Shown here: one piece after another, positions 48,449 to 59,234 of the stretch
Layout: each line of letters begins with the position of its first letter
Numbering within the stretch: the first letter of the stretch is position 1
From: CAWCLK01 sp963796225
GTDB taxonomy: Bacteria > Actinomycetota > Nitriliruptoria > Nitriliruptorales > Nitriliruptoraceae
Assembly (NCBI GenBank): GCA_963796225.1
Contig: CAWCLK010000020.1
Coordinates: forward strand, 62,001-126,000
Direction of reading: 5' to 3'
Length of the DNA: 64,000 nucleotides
The notes under the pieces: model-generated
Told to the model about the DNA's origin: nothing
The model's database searches: none
The model's input: only the letters and a program-made list of their open reading frames with translations
Program-made: the position numbers and the translations under genes

Positions 48449-49633
48449 GGGTGCAGCGCACCGTGCACCTCGTCGACCAGGCAGGCCCACACCTGCTCCG
48501 TGTCGGTCTCGTCGCGAACCCGGGCCGTGAAGGCGCGTAGGACGCCCTCGGGGTCGTAGGCACCGCGGAAGAACCGGCGGCTGACCAGGGACCGGACGCG
48601 GACCCGCAGTGGGTTGAACAGCGCGGCGAGGAGCAACGTCGACGCCGCGACCCCCACCGAGGAGTCCACGCCCGTGAGCGAGCGGGTGATCCCGCCGAAG
48701 GCCACGACCGATCCGACGTAGACGGCGGTCAGCAGGGCGACGAGCAGGGCGTAGGAGATCGTGCGCCGGATGACCAGGTCGATGTCGAGGACCTGGTGGC
48801 GGAGGATGGCGATCGCGATGGCCACGGGGACGAGGACCATGGCCAGCGGCAGGACGAGGCCGAGGACGTCGACGGCACTCCACTGGTCGCTGTCACCGCT
48901 GCGAACGGCCTCCGCGGCGTACGCGACCGCGAAGATCGCCACGGCGTACAGCAACCACTTCAGCTGCTGGCGCTCCGACCACCCGGCCCGCCGGTAGCGG
49001 ACCACCATCGCCGTGAGGGCGCCCCCGACGAGGGCCAGCAACCCGGCCGTCCACAGGGGGAAGAACCACCACGTCTCCCAGATGGCGGGCAGGACGCCCA
49101 GCGGGTTGGGGATCGACCACGACTCGTCGACGGGTCCCACGCGGGGTGCGAGCGCCCCCATCACGAACATCGTGCCGGTCATCGCGCCCGCCAGCACGAC
49201 GTGCCATCGCCAGCGAGGGCTGATCGGTCGCCCCGTCGGGAACAGCGCGAGCACGAGGAAGATCGGCATGATCAGCAGGACCCACGTCACGTTGTCCAGC
49301 CACAGGCCCAGCAGGAGCGGGGCGGTCGCGTGGCTGGGCGCGACGGCGCGGTCCACCAGCGGGGTCGTGATGTCCGCGGCGGCCAGCCCGGGCACGAGCA
49401 GCAGCCAGCCGACGCTGTGGTGCGGCCGTCGGACGACGATGAAGGCCCCCATGGCGGCGCAGGCAACGGGCACCAGGACCCATGCGACACCCAGCACGAC
49501 CTCGACGGGTGCGTGCGTCGCCGGTGTGGGCAGGTTCTCCAGAGGGCGGCGGCGCTCATGGCCACCACGTAGGCCACCAGCCCGACGCGAAGGCCGCGGG
49601 ACCCGGGGCGGACGAGCTGGTGGCCTGTCGCAT
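48268..49633 (-). CDS. multi-helix membrane protein, sensor-kinase-like N-terminal domain only (two frameshifts)
   Basis: About 450 residues. PHHSVGWLLLVPGLAAADI, ALFPTGRPISPRWRWH and ILRHQVLDIDLVIRRTISYAL then FNPLRVRVRSLVSRRFFRGAYD are the conserved blocks of a membrane and juxtamembrane region found at the N-terminus of actinobacterial sensor kinases; here no kinase or response domain follows. ATG at 49633 (GGGAG upstream), with breaks near 49595 and 49540. The Ala-rich C-terminus overlaps the metallophosphoesterase by 181 nt, suspiciously long. Paralog of 57973-59206. Confidence 0.7.
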
Positions 49634-49656
49634 CTGCTCGTCTCCCTCTCCGCCGG

Positions 49657-50402
49657 TCAGTCGACGGGATCTCCACCACGTCGTCCGCGGCCTCCGAAGG
49701 GGTGCGCCACCGCGCGGAGCACCGGATCGTGTCGCACGTTGCCCGCCCGTCGCCACTGTCGCTTGCGGTCGACGCACACCACCTCACGGGTCGGGGCACC
49801 GTCGATGCCGAGCGACGCCGCCAGCGCGCGCAGGGTGTGGTCCCAGATGGCGTCCTCCTTGCGGTGCCCACCGAGGGCCATGCCGATCTCGGTCATCGGG
49901 TCCTGGGCACGGATGAGGAGCTGGATCTGGGCGATGGTGGCCTCGCCGTCGCGGTGCGCGGAGAACGTGATGAGCCCGGCGAACGGGTGGCCCTCCGGCG
50001 TCAGGTAGGCGAACGAGACCTCGTCGGCGTACAGCACCAGCACGCCGGTCGACAGCCGCAGCCCGCCCATCGACGCACTGATCAGCCCGACCTCGCCCGG
50101 CTGGACCCCGGCGAGCGGGGCGGTGAAGCGGTTCGACGACGGCCAGAACTCGCCGAAGCGCATGCTTCCAGTGGGCGATGACGTCCTCCGGCGTCAGACC
50201 GCTCGCCCAGGCGCACCCGGTAGGTCTTCTGCCACAGTCGGCCGAAGCCCTGGACCGGGCCGGAGACGCGGCGCCCGTCGACGCCACGTCGCGAGCGCCG
50301 ATCGGCGCCGGGGTCGACGCGGAGGGTGTCCACGGGGCGGGCCCAGTTGGCCTGGTCGCGCGTCGTGGGGGTGGCGGTCGGGGCGGTGGCCTCGGGTTCC
50401 AT
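49657..50402 (-). CDS. conserved actinobacterial protein, DUF1990-like (two frameshifts)
   Basis: About 247 residues when corrected. Starts MEPEATAPTATPTTRDQANW; conserved blocks GFGRLWQKTYRVRLG, TPEDVIAHWK, FGEFWPSSNRFTAPLAGV, ASMGGLRLSTGVLVLYADE and TEIGMALGGHRKEDAIW. One extra base near 50205 and another near 50170. No signal or membrane helix. I recall similar actinobacterial proteins but not a function. Its upstream region carries the 33-nt motif shared with the partner-switching phosphatase gene, so it probably belongs to the same stress regulon. Confidence 0.6.
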
Positions 50403-50435
50403 GACCGGTGTCCTTGCGAAGGGGTGACACCTCGA

Positions 50436-50468
50436 GGTGTACGGGCCCGGCGTCCCGACACCGTTACG
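50436..50468 (-). promoter_or_regulatory. 33-nt motif, copy 1 (candidate alternative-sigma promoter)
   Basis: Plus-strand core GGTGTACG-N5-GGCGT-N-CCG-N5-GTTACG; 26 of 33 positions equal copy 2 at 52872-52904. Read on the minus strand it has CGTAAC and CGTACA about 19 nt apart, recalling ECF-type promoters such as the CGTAAC-type -35 of BldN. It lies 34 nt before the start of the 49657-50402 gene. Confidence 0.55.
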
Positions 50469-50471
50469 TGG

Positions 50472-50816
50472 TCAGGACGGAACCGCCCCGATCGCGGACG
50501 GCTCGTCGTCGTGGACGGCGATCGCCTCGTCGAGGCGGGTCAGGGACAGGATCTGGCGGTAGTGGTCGCTGAGCCCACACGCCAGCAGCTGCTGGTGGCT
50601 GCGCTGGGCGCGGACGAGCAGCGTGACGAGCAGCCCGATGCCGCCACTGTTCATGTACTCGAGACCCGAGAAGTTCAGGACGATGGCGACGGGCGCCTCC
50701 TCGGAGGCGGTGGCGTACGCCGTCATGAGCGCGGGCTCGACGTCGGGCGTGACGTCGCCGCGGATGTCGATCACGGCCGTTCCCGGGGCGGGACGGCGGA
50801 CGTCGAAGGTGGCCAT
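50472..50816 (-). CDS. STAS domain anti-anti-sigma factor
   Basis: 114 residues, whole chain a STAS domain. VLNFSGLEYMNSGGIGLLV contains the conserved Asn-Ser-Gly, the Ser being the usual phosphorylation site of SpoIIAA/RsbV-like proteins. The unphosphorylated form binds an anti-sigma kinase and frees a sigma factor. Third gene of the partner-switching run, 50 nt after the second. Confidence 0.9.
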   Translation of the reverse strand: MATFDVRRPAPGTAVIDIRGDVTPDVEPALMTAYATASEEAPVAIVLNFSGLEYMNSGGIGLLVTLLVRAQRSHQQLLACGLSDHYRQILSLTRLDEAIAVHDDEPSAIGAVPS

Positions 50817-50866
50817 GGGTGCTCCCCTGGGACCGGGGCGCTCGTGCGCGCCCCGTCGGACGCGGA

Positions 50867-51220
50867 TCAGGCGGGCTCGACGAGCCCTTCGGTCACCGCC
50901 GTGCCGTCGGGCACGAAGGTGATGAAGTCGGACAGGCGGGTGATCTCGAAGATGTGCCGGTAGTGCTCGGTCAGGCCGCGGGCCCGGACCTCGCGGCCCT
51001 CGCTCCGGGCGCGTCCGAGCACGCCGACCACGACCGCGATCCCGGTCGAGTTGATGTAGTCGACGGCGGAGAAGTCGAGCAGCACGGCCCGCGGGTCCAG
51101 CGCGGTCGCGGCCTGGTACGCGGTCGCGATCGGCGTCTCGGCATCCCGGTCGAGCAGGCCCACCAGCTCGATCACGCCGACGTCGGACCCTGCGGTGGCG
51201 GTCGCGGTCAGCTCAGGCAT
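50867..51220 (-). CDS. STAS domain anti-anti-sigma factor
   Basis: 117 residues. LLDFSAVDYINSTGIAVVV carries the Asn-Ser-Thr phosphorylation motif. About one third identical to the next STAS gene, including HYRHIFEITRL versus HYRQILSLTRL, so the two are paralogs. ATG at 51220 overlaps the phosphatase stop by 8 nt. Confidence 0.9.
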   Translation of the reverse strand: MPELTATATAGSDVGVIELVGLLDRDAETPIATAYQAATALDPRAVLLDFSAVDYINSTGIAVVVGVLGRARSEGREVRARGLTEHYRHIFEITRLSDFITFVPDGTAVTEGLVEPA

Positions 51221-52845
51221 CAGCCTCACCATCCAGTCGGACGACCAGGTCCACCGTGTGGTGCTGGTCGTCGGTCGTGACCTGCATGTCGTCCACCATG
51301 TTGCGGATGAGGAACAGGCCCCACCCGCGCGGGCTCTGCTCGCCCCGCAGCTTGGCCAGCAGGTCGGGCTCCTCGGCACGAGGCACCTCGGCGCCGCCGC
51401 CCTGGTCCACGATCCTGACCACGAGGGCACGCTCGGTGGCGAAGACCCGGACCTCCACCGACAGCTCCGAACGGTTCTGGTTGCCGTGCTCGATGGCGTT
51501 CATCGACGCCTCGGACACGGCCGTGCGCAGTCGCTCGAGCCTCGCGGGCGACAGCCCGTGGTCCACGGCGATCGCCGCGACACGTTCCATCACCGTGCGC
51601 TCGTTGCCGGGTTCGCTCGCGACGGTGAACTCGGCGACGAGCTCGCCCGGGTCCTCGGTCTCGTCGGGCGCCCCCCGGACGAAGACCTCCTGGCCGCCGG
51701 TGCGGCGCAGGGAGACGACGGTGATGTCGTCCTCCTGCTCCCAGCCGGGGCCGGTGAACGCGTCCAGGGCGCTGAGCAGGCGGTCGATCAGGTGGGCGTC
51801 GGGCTCGGCCGACCCGACGACGGCCGCGACACGCGGGAAGCCGAACATGTCCCCGTCGGGCGCGTGCGCCTCCGGGAGGGCGTCGCTGTAGAGGACGACC
51901 GACTCCCCCGCGCGGATCGTGACCTCCACCTCCTCGTACGCCATGCCGGGCAGCAGGCCGAGCGGCATGCCGGCAGCGCGCGGCTCGACCGCCCCGTCGT
52001 CAGTCCGCAGGCAGGGCAGGTTGTGGCCGGCGTTGGCGAAGCGGAACACGCCGGTCGCGGGGTCGAGCACGCCGTACAGGCAGGTGACGAACATCTTCGG
52101 GGGCATGTCCGGGCACAGCTGGTCGTTGACCCGGGCGAGCGTGGCGCCCGGTTCGACGAGCCGCTGCGCCGACGCCCGCAGCACGGAGCGGGTCGATGCC
52201 ATCACCAGCGCCGCGGGCACCCCCTTGTCGGTCACGTCGCCGACGACGATGCCGAGGCGTCCGTCGGGCAGCTCGATGAAGTCGTAGAAGTCGCCCCCCA
52301 CCTCGCGGGCGGGGCGATAGAAGGCGTCCACCTGCCAGCCGCGGTGCTCGGGCAGCTCTCGCGGGCAGGAAGTTCTGCTGGATCAGCGTGGCGACGCGCA
52401 GCTCCTGCTCGTAACGCTCGCGACGCCGGACCTCGACCTCCTGCTCCTTGACCAGCTGGGCCACCCGCAGGGCCGGGGCGGCCTGGGCGGCGAGGTTGGC
52501 GAGCAGCTTGCGGTCGTCGGCCGAGTACTCCTGCTCGGACAGGCGCGGCCCGAGGTTGAGCAGGCCGATCAGCTCGCCCTGGGTCACCAGCGGCACGACG
52601 AGGCGGACGCCGGCCTCGCGCAGCGCGCGGACGCCCGGCGAGTCCAGCTTGAGCATGTCCAGGTCGACCGGTCCGGGGGCACTCTGGAAGTAGGCCAGGC
52701 ACGGGTCGGTCGGGGCGATGTCGACGGGCGCCGCCTCGACCTCGGGCGCGGTGTCGACGGCCACCTCGGCGCGGTCCCGGCGGTCACGGCGCGGCAGCCG
52801 GATGGCCGGGAGACGACGGCTGCGGGGCTGCTCGGTGACGGTCAC
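51213..52845 (-). CDS. GAF-PP2C-HATPase partner-switching regulator (frameshifted)
   Basis: About 543 residues: N-terminal disordered basic region, GAF domain (~75-165: VRLVVPLVTQGELIGLLNLG), PP2C/SpoIIE phosphatase (~190-390: REVGGDFYDFIELPDG, VVGDVTDKGVPAAL, NAGHNLP, EDDITVVSL) and a C-terminal HATPase (~410-540: SEASMNAIEHGNQN, RGWGLFLIRNMVDD). One extra G near 52362 separates IQQNFLP from RELPEHRGW. The phosphatase and the anti-sigma kinase of an RsbU/RsbW system thus sit in one chain. GTG at 52845 after AGGAGG. No sigma factor gene is present in the window. Confidence 0.87.
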
Positions 52846-52871
52846 GTGGGGTGCCCTCCTCGTCGGGTCCG

Positions 52872-52904
52872 GGTGTACGCCCGTGGCGTTCCGGCATCGT
52901 TACG
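52872..52904 (-). promoter_or_regulatory. 33-nt motif, copy 2 (candidate alternative-sigma promoter)
   Basis: Same layout as copy 1: GGTGTACG, 5 nt, GGCGT, 1 nt, CCG, 5 nt, GTTACG. It lies 27 nt before the GTG of the partner-switching regulator, at nearly the same distance as copy 1 from its gene. A weak partial match (CGTAACGTTGC) occurs before the membrane paralog at 57973. Confidence 0.55.
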
Positions 52905-53123
52905 GCATCCGGCCTGGGCGAGAGCCCCGCGACCACGTCCAGTATGCGGTCGCGGCTGCCCCCGGGCGCGGACGGGCGAGACCGCCAGCGCGCCCCGAGC
53001 TGCGCGCGTGCCGGAGGTCCGCGTGCTGCACAGCGCGCAGTCGAGCCCGCGGGGCGCGTGGGGAGACCCATCGCCCGGATAGCGTCGTGGTGCCGCGCAG
53101 ACGCCCGTCAGCGGGGTGGGAAC

Positions 53124-55966
53124 GTGCGCGTGGGGCTCGAGATCAGGTTGTCCGGAGCGCCGACCGTCATGGTGGACGGCGCTCCACTGCACGTCGACAC
53201 GCGCAAGGCCGTGGCGCTGCTCGCCCGCCTCGCGGTGTCGGGAAACCGCGCCAGCCGCGACGGGCTGGCCGCCCTGTTCTGGCCCGAGGCGTCGCACGAC
53301 CGCGCGCGGGCATCCCTGCGCCGGACGCTGTCGGCCCTGACCACCGGCCTCGGCGGACGCTGGGTCACCGCGGACCGCGCCGACGTCACCCTGGCCGGGG
53401 ACGACGTCACCTGCGACGTCCGCGACCTCCACCAGCACCTGCGGACGGCGACGTCCCACGACCACCCCGGCGACCAGCCCTGCTCGGACCTGCCGCGCGG
53501 CACTGGAGCTTGCCGCGGACTGCTGGACGGGTGCGTTCATGGAGGGGTTCACCCTGCGCGACGCCCCGGCCTTCGAGGACTGGACGCTGCTCGAGGCGGA
53601 GGCGCTGCGGCGGGCCTACGCCACCGTCCTCGAACGCCTCACCCTGCAGCACGCGGCCGTCGGCGCCCACGACGACGCCCTGGCGACGGCACACCGCTGG
53701 GTCGCGCTGGACCCGCTCCACGAGCAGGCACACCGCGCCGTCATGCGCGTCGCAGCCGCGGCCGGTCGCCGTGACGAGGCGACCCGGCAGTTCCGCGAGT
53801 GCGTCGCGGCGCTCGACCGCGAGCTCGGCGTCGCCCCGCTGCCGGCGACCGTGGAGCTGCACCGCGCCATCCTCGACGGCCGGCTGGCCGAGGTCGCGCC
53901 GTCGGCGACGATCCCGTCGATCCGACCTCCCACCGTGGCCGCCACGAGCTCGACACCCGCCCGCATCCCGTTGGTCGATCGTGACGCCGAGCTCGGCGAG
54001 CTGCTGGACGAGCTCGCTGCCCCGTCCGCCGACGCGGCGCTGCTGTCGGTCGAGGGCGAGGCCGGCATCGGCAAGACCCGCCTCGTCGAGGAGCTGCTCG
54101 ACCGGGCGGCCGCCGACGGGCACCGCGTGCTCCACGTCCGGTGCAACGAGGGCGAGCAGGACCTCGCCGGGGCGGCCCTCGTCGACCTGCTGCGCGACGC
54201 CCTCCGCCAGGACCCGTCCCTGCCCGACCGGCTCGAGCCCCACGTGGCGGCGGAGGTGGCCCGCATCGTCCCCGAGCTCGCGCGCCCCGGCGGTGACGCC
54301 CCCGGCGACCTGGACCTGCCGGGTGCACGGGCCCGGTTCCTCGACGCCGTGGGCGCGACCCTCGTCACGGCGGTGGCCGGCGAGCGCCGTGGGCTCGTCG
54401 TCCTCGACGACCTGCACTGGGCCGACGACACCACCATCGAGGTCCTCGGGTACCTCGTGCGTCGCCCCGCCGGCCGCCCCGTCGTCCTGGTGGCGACGTG
54501 GCGGACCGAGGCCGTCGCACTGGACCACCCCGTCCGCCAGCTCGCGCGCACCGCCGCTGCCTCCCGGCTCGAGCTCGGCCGACTGGCCCCCGAGGACGTC
54601 GGACGCCTCGTCGCGACCCTGCGCCCCGAGGTGGTCGCGCTGTCGGACCGGCTGTACGAGGAGACCGAGGGCATCCCCTTCTTCGTCGTGCAGTACCTCC
54701 ACACGTGGGACGGATCCACGGACTGGGAGCTGCCCACGCCGGTCCGCGACCTCGTCCTGACCCGCCTGCAGCCGCTCTCCGAGCTGGGCCGGCAGTGCCT
54801 CACGGTCGCCGCCGTGCTGGGGCGCGCGGCCGACGTCGACACCATCGTCCGGGTCAGCGGCCGTACCGAGGACGAGGTGGTCGCCGCGCTCGACGAGCTG
54901 CTGGCCCTCGGGCTCGTTCGCGAGGACGCCCGCGGCTACGACCTCACCCACACCAAGATCCGGGACGTCGCCCACGACACCGCCAGCCTGGCACGCCGGC
55001 GTCTGCTGCACCGGCGCGCCGCGGACGTGCTCGCGCGTGGCCACCGCGACGACCCGACGGTCGCCGCCACGGTCGCGCGCCACTACCTCGCTGCCGGCGA
55101 CGACGAGCGTGCCGCGGATGCGTTCGTGCGAGCCGCGACGCACGCCCGATCCGTGTTCGCCAACGCCGAGGCGCTCGACCACCTCGAGACCGCGCTCGGC
55201 CTCGGCCATCCCGACACCGCCAGGCTCCGGGCGGAGGTCGGCGACCTGCGGGCCCTGGCCGGCGACTACGTCGGCGCCCGCGGCGACTACGAGGCCGCCG
55301 CTGCCCTCGCCACGGACGACGACACCCGTGCCGCGGCGGCGCACCGCCTCGCGGTGCTGTGCCTGCGGCGGGGCGACTGGCCCGGCGCGGACCAGGCGCT
55401 GCGGGCGACGCTCGAGCTGCTCCCCGCCGCGGACGTCACCGGCCGTGCGCGGGTCGTGGCCGACCTCGCCGTCGTCGCCCTGCGCCAGGGAGATGCCGAG
55501 GGCGCCCGGACGCGCGTGGAGGAGGCACTCGCGCTCGTCGCCACGGATAGCCCGTCCCGACCTTCGCGCCGTCGCCGAGGTGCACAACGTCGCCGGACTC
55601 GTCGCACGACGGACCGGTGACGCCGATCGCTCCCGCGTGCTCCTCGAGCAGGCCCGAGAGGCCGCGGAGCGCGACGGCGATCCCGACATCCGCATCGCCG
55701 CCATGAACAACCTCGCGCTCGCACTGCGGGACCACCACGCCGGCGACGAGGCGCTCGCCATCGCACACGAGGCGCTGACCCTCGCCAGCACACGGGGCGA
55801 TCGCCACCGCGAGGCCGCACTGCACAGCAACGTCGCCGACGTCCTGCACACCCTGGGTCGCACGGACGAGGCGATGGTCCACCTCAAGGAGTCCGCCCGG
55901 CTGCTCGCCGAGGTCGACGAGCGCACCGCACCGGAACCGGAGATCTGGAAGCTGCAGGACTGGTGA
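53124..55966 (+). CDS. BTAD-AAA transcriptional regulator (two frameshifts)
   Basis: About 946 residues. N-terminal winged helix-like part (LEIRLSGAPTVMVDG, LPARLAVSGNRASRDGLAALFWP in essence), BTAD helical domain (EQAHRAVMRVAAAAGRRDEA, LDRELGVAP), an AAA ATPase with VEGEAGIGKTRLVEELL and LVVLDDLHWADD, and a C-terminal TPR-like region to LKESARLLAEVDE. Extra bases near 53500 and 55553. Such SARP-like regulators control secondary metabolism or stress genes; no LuxR helix-turn-helix is present. GTG at 53124; it diverges from the partner-switching operon. Confidence 0.85.
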
Positions 55967-56067
55967 GCAATCCACAGGCGTGCGCTGACAGGACGTGCGC
56001 GGCGGGGCGCGGACGGTCCGGGCGAGTTGTCCCCAGATCCCATGCGAGCACTGGACGAGACCGCGGA

Positions 56068-56083
56068 CCAAACGTACGTTCGA
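56068..56083. promoter_or_regulatory. LexA (SOS) box-like site
   Basis: CCAAACGTACGTTCGA matches the actinobacterial LexA box TCGAAC-N4-GTTCGA at 14 of 16 positions counting the unrestricted centre, with the right half perfect. It lies 3 nt before the ATG of the HNH nuclease gene, the position seen for 13E12-type DUF222 genes. The core AACGTACGTT is a perfect palindrome. Confidence 0.6.
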
Positions 56084-56086
56084 GTC

Positions 56087-57503
56087 ATGTTCGTCGCACC
56101 CCGCACCGAGATCGCGTGGCCGTCCCTGGCCGCGGAGGCGTCCGCGCCGTACGCCGCGGCGCTCGACACGGACGCGTGGGGTGGCGCGGTGGCTGGGGCG
56201 GTGGGGTCGCCGGTGGCAGGGCGGTTGGGACGCGTCACCGAGATCGCCGAGGCCCGTGACCGGCTCATGGGCGAGCTGGCCGGGCTGCTGGTCTCCCTGA
56301 GCGGCGACGGCCGACCTGACCGAGGTCACCGGCGGCATGAGCCTGCACGTGTGGCTGCAGCATCAGGTCCGCTGCACCCACGCCGAGGCGAGGGACGTGC
56401 TCGGGGCCGCGGAGGTGCTGCGCGCCATGCCGGCGACATTGGCCGGGCTGTCGGATCGGTGGCTGTCGTGGTCACAGGTCGCAGCGATCTGCCGTGCGGC
56501 GCGGCGGGTCCGCGTGGACCTTCGCGCCGAGCTGGATCGGCTGGTGGCGGACGCCATGGTCGCGCACCGTGACTGGGAACCGGACGCGATCGTCCAGGAC
56601 GTCTGGGACTGGGTCGACGCTCGCCAACCGTCGCGGCTGGAGAAGGCCGAGCAGGCGGCGGAGCGGGAGGCGTTCCTGCAGCTGTCGCCCAACCTGTTCG
56701 GTGGCGGGGCGCTGTACGGCGAGTTCGACCCGGTCGGGATTCACCACCGTGGCCGAAGCGCTGGACGCCCGGCTGGGCCCACCGGTCGCGGCGCCCGACG
56801 ACCTGTCCGACGACGGGGCGGTCGATGCCGCCTTCGACGAACTCGATGAGCGGCGCCGGGCCCTGGTTCGCGGCCACGGCACCGCACTGGCCAACCGGCT
56901 GGTGGCCCTGTGCGAGGACCATCTCGCCGGAGGTGCCGCCGCCGACAAGCCAGCGCCCCGCCCCCTGTTGCTGGCCACCGTCGACCTCGAGGCCCTGCTC
57001 GACCGGGACCGGACGCCCGGCTGGCTGCTGCACACGCTGGCCGGCGGCCGGATGAAGGTCTCGGCCACCACCCTGCAGCGGCTGGTCGACGAACGGGGCG
57101 CCGACCTGCGCACCGTCGTCCTCGACGACGCGGGTAGGTCGTGGGTGTCGGCCGGCGCACGAAGGTTCCGCCGCGCTGGTTGCGCGAGGCGATCTGGGCC
57201 CGCGACACGATGGTCCGGGACCCCGACGGCAGCACGCCGGTCCGCCGGGCCGACCTCGACCACATCACAGCGTGGCCCGCCGGCACCACGACCGTGGACA
57301 ACCTCCACCCCGTCGGGCGCCGTTGGCACAACCACAAGACCTCGAGACGCTGGACCGTGCACCGGGCCAGCGACGGCACCGTCACGTGGCGGCACCGGCG
57401 GCACGGATGGACCATCCGGCTGGCTGCGGCCCGCCGCGACCTCACCGACGTGCCCGATCCGGGACCGCCCCGCCTACCGCTGCCCGACCTCGAACCCGCC
57501 TGA
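56087..57503 (+). pseudogene. DUF222-type HNH endonuclease (three frameshifts)
   Basis: About 471 residues if pieced together: MFVAPRTEIAW..., DLTEVTGGMSLHVWLQHQ, RCTHAEARDVLGAAEVL, VSATTLQRLVDERGADLRTV, and a C-terminal HNH-like site RADLDHITAWPAGTTTVDN then RRWHNHKTSRRWTVH. Breaks near 56305, 56740 and 57140. The family is multi-copy in actinobacteria, SOS-regulated and probably mobile; the many indels make decay possible, though this window has similar breaks in essential genes. Confidence 0.75.
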
Positions 57504-57653
57504 CCACATCGACCACGTCACCCCCGGGCTGCGCCCCGTCGCGGCCCGGGCAGACGTGCGCTCCGGCTGTGCCGTCCCGGCCCCGGCGTTCGGCCGTGGG
57601 CCGGTGACGGTTGCGCCGGGACACTCGTGCCACACCCGACTGCAGGGAGGCCC

Positions 57654-57866
57654 ATGGCCGTCGAGGAAGTCGATCCCGGCACGTTCCTGTGCGCCGAGCA
57701 CGGCTACCAGGCCGCGGCGACGCAGGACCCGGACGGCACCGGCGAGGTCATGATCCCCGCCGGACCGCAGTACGACCGCGACTGCCCGGACTGCCAGCGG
57801 GCACGCCGCCTCGCGGTCGAGCATGCGCGGGGCGACGTGATCGAGGAGGAATCGACTGGCGACTGA
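57654..57866 (+). CDS. small hypothetical protein with Cys pairs
   Basis: 70 residues starting MAVEEVDPGTFLCAEHGYQ; GGGAGG lies 3-8 nt upstream of the ATG. LCAEH and DRDCPDCQRARRL could form one zinc site. Acidic C-terminus. No family recognised. Stands between the HNH gene and the second membrane paralog. Confidence 0.55.
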   Translation: MAVEEVDPGTFLCAEHGYQAAATQDPDGTGEVMIPAGPQYDRDCPDCQRARRLAVEHARGDVIEEESTGD

Positions 57867-57972
57867 CCCTCGCGCTCGTCGACCGCTCGCGGGTCGCGTC
57901 GGCCGTCCGTAACGTTGCGGTGACGCTCCACCGGCACGGTCGCACCGGCACCCATCACCGCCGAGGGCCAGC

Positions 57973-59206
57973 ATGCAGTCCAGGACAGCCACCCGTTCCC
58001 GGACCGCCATCCGACCCTCGCGCCTTCCCCCCTGGGCCCGCGCCTACCTCGCGCTCGTGGTGATCACCGCCGCGGCCTCGGCGTGGAAGATCACCTCGGC
58101 CCTGCGCGCGAGGACAGCTCCCGATCGAGGAGGTGGGGTGGGTGCTGGTCTTCGTGACGTTCTCGGCGATGGGGGTGCTGGTGGCGACGCAGCGCCCCGA
58201 CAACCCGATCGGCTGGCTGATGCTGGTCCCGTCGGTCTCGTGGTTCGGCGACGTCCTCCTGCCCTCGGCCAGCGTGACCGCGCCGGCGCACGTGGATGCG
58301 GGGGTGTGGCTGGCCACGTGGTGGTCGACCGTCTCCTGGGTCCCGCTCATCTTCCCGGTGCTGCTGATGCTCGCCCTGTTCCCGACCGGACGGGCGCTCG
58401 GTCCCCGCTGGCGCTGGCACACCCGGCTGGCCGTCGTGATGATCGTCGTCTTCGTCCTCGACGCCACGTTCGGCCAGCCGTTGCAGGGCGGGACGGACGC
58501 GGCGCCCTGGCAGGTCGACAACCCGATCGGCCTGTTCCCGGACGTGTTCGGGCTGCCGGGCTTCGTCGGCGTGTGGCTCCTCGGGCTGGCCGCCCTCACG
58601 GGCGGCGCCCTCGCCGCCCTGGTCGTCCGCTACCGGCGAGCCGCCTGGCGCGAGCGGCAACAGCTGAAGTGGATGCTCTTCGCCGTCGTCGTCTTCACCG
58701 CCGTGTACGGCCTGGGACTGGTCCTCGTCGCCGGGGAGAGCGACGAGACGTGGTCGGGCGTGCTCCTCGCCCTGGTCGTGCTGTCCGTGCCGGTCTGCAT
58801 GGCGATCGCCATCCTCCGGCACCAGGTGCTCGACATCGACGTGCTGATCCGGCGGACGGTCACGTACGCGGTCGTGACCGGCATGCTCGCCGCGATCTAC
58901 GTGGCGCTCGTCCTGCTGCTCCAACCGTTGGCACGGAGTGTGACCGGCAGCGACTCCGACCTGACCATCGCCGGGTCGACGTTGGTGGTGGCGGCGCTGT
59001 TCAACCCGGTGCGACGGCGGACCCAGACCCTGCTCGGTCGTCGGTTCTTCCGGCGGGCCTACGACGTCGACCGCACCCTCGACGAGTTCGGGGCGTGGGT
59101 GCGGGACGTGACCGATCCCACGCTGCTCGCCACGACCCTCCTCGAGGTGGTCACGACCACGCTGCACCCGCAGTCCGCGAGCCTGTGGGACCCTCCGCCC
59201 GAGTGA
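57973..59206 (+). CDS. multi-helix membrane protein, sensor-kinase-like N-terminal domain only (frameshifted)
   Basis: About 410 residues. Same blocks as the gene at 48268-49633: RPDNPIGWLMLVPSVSW, ALFPTGRALGPRWRWH, ILRHQVLDIDVLIRRTVTYAV, FNPVRRRTQTLLGRRFFRRAYD, ending soon after TTLHPQSASLW. One extra base near 58112 separates ALRAR from GQLPIEEVGWVLV. ATG at 57973 after GAGGG. Function unknown; the lack of any kinase domain suggests a partner protein provides output. Confidence 0.75.
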
Positions 59207-59234
59207 TCGGACGGCCGCGGGCTGGTGGACGACG

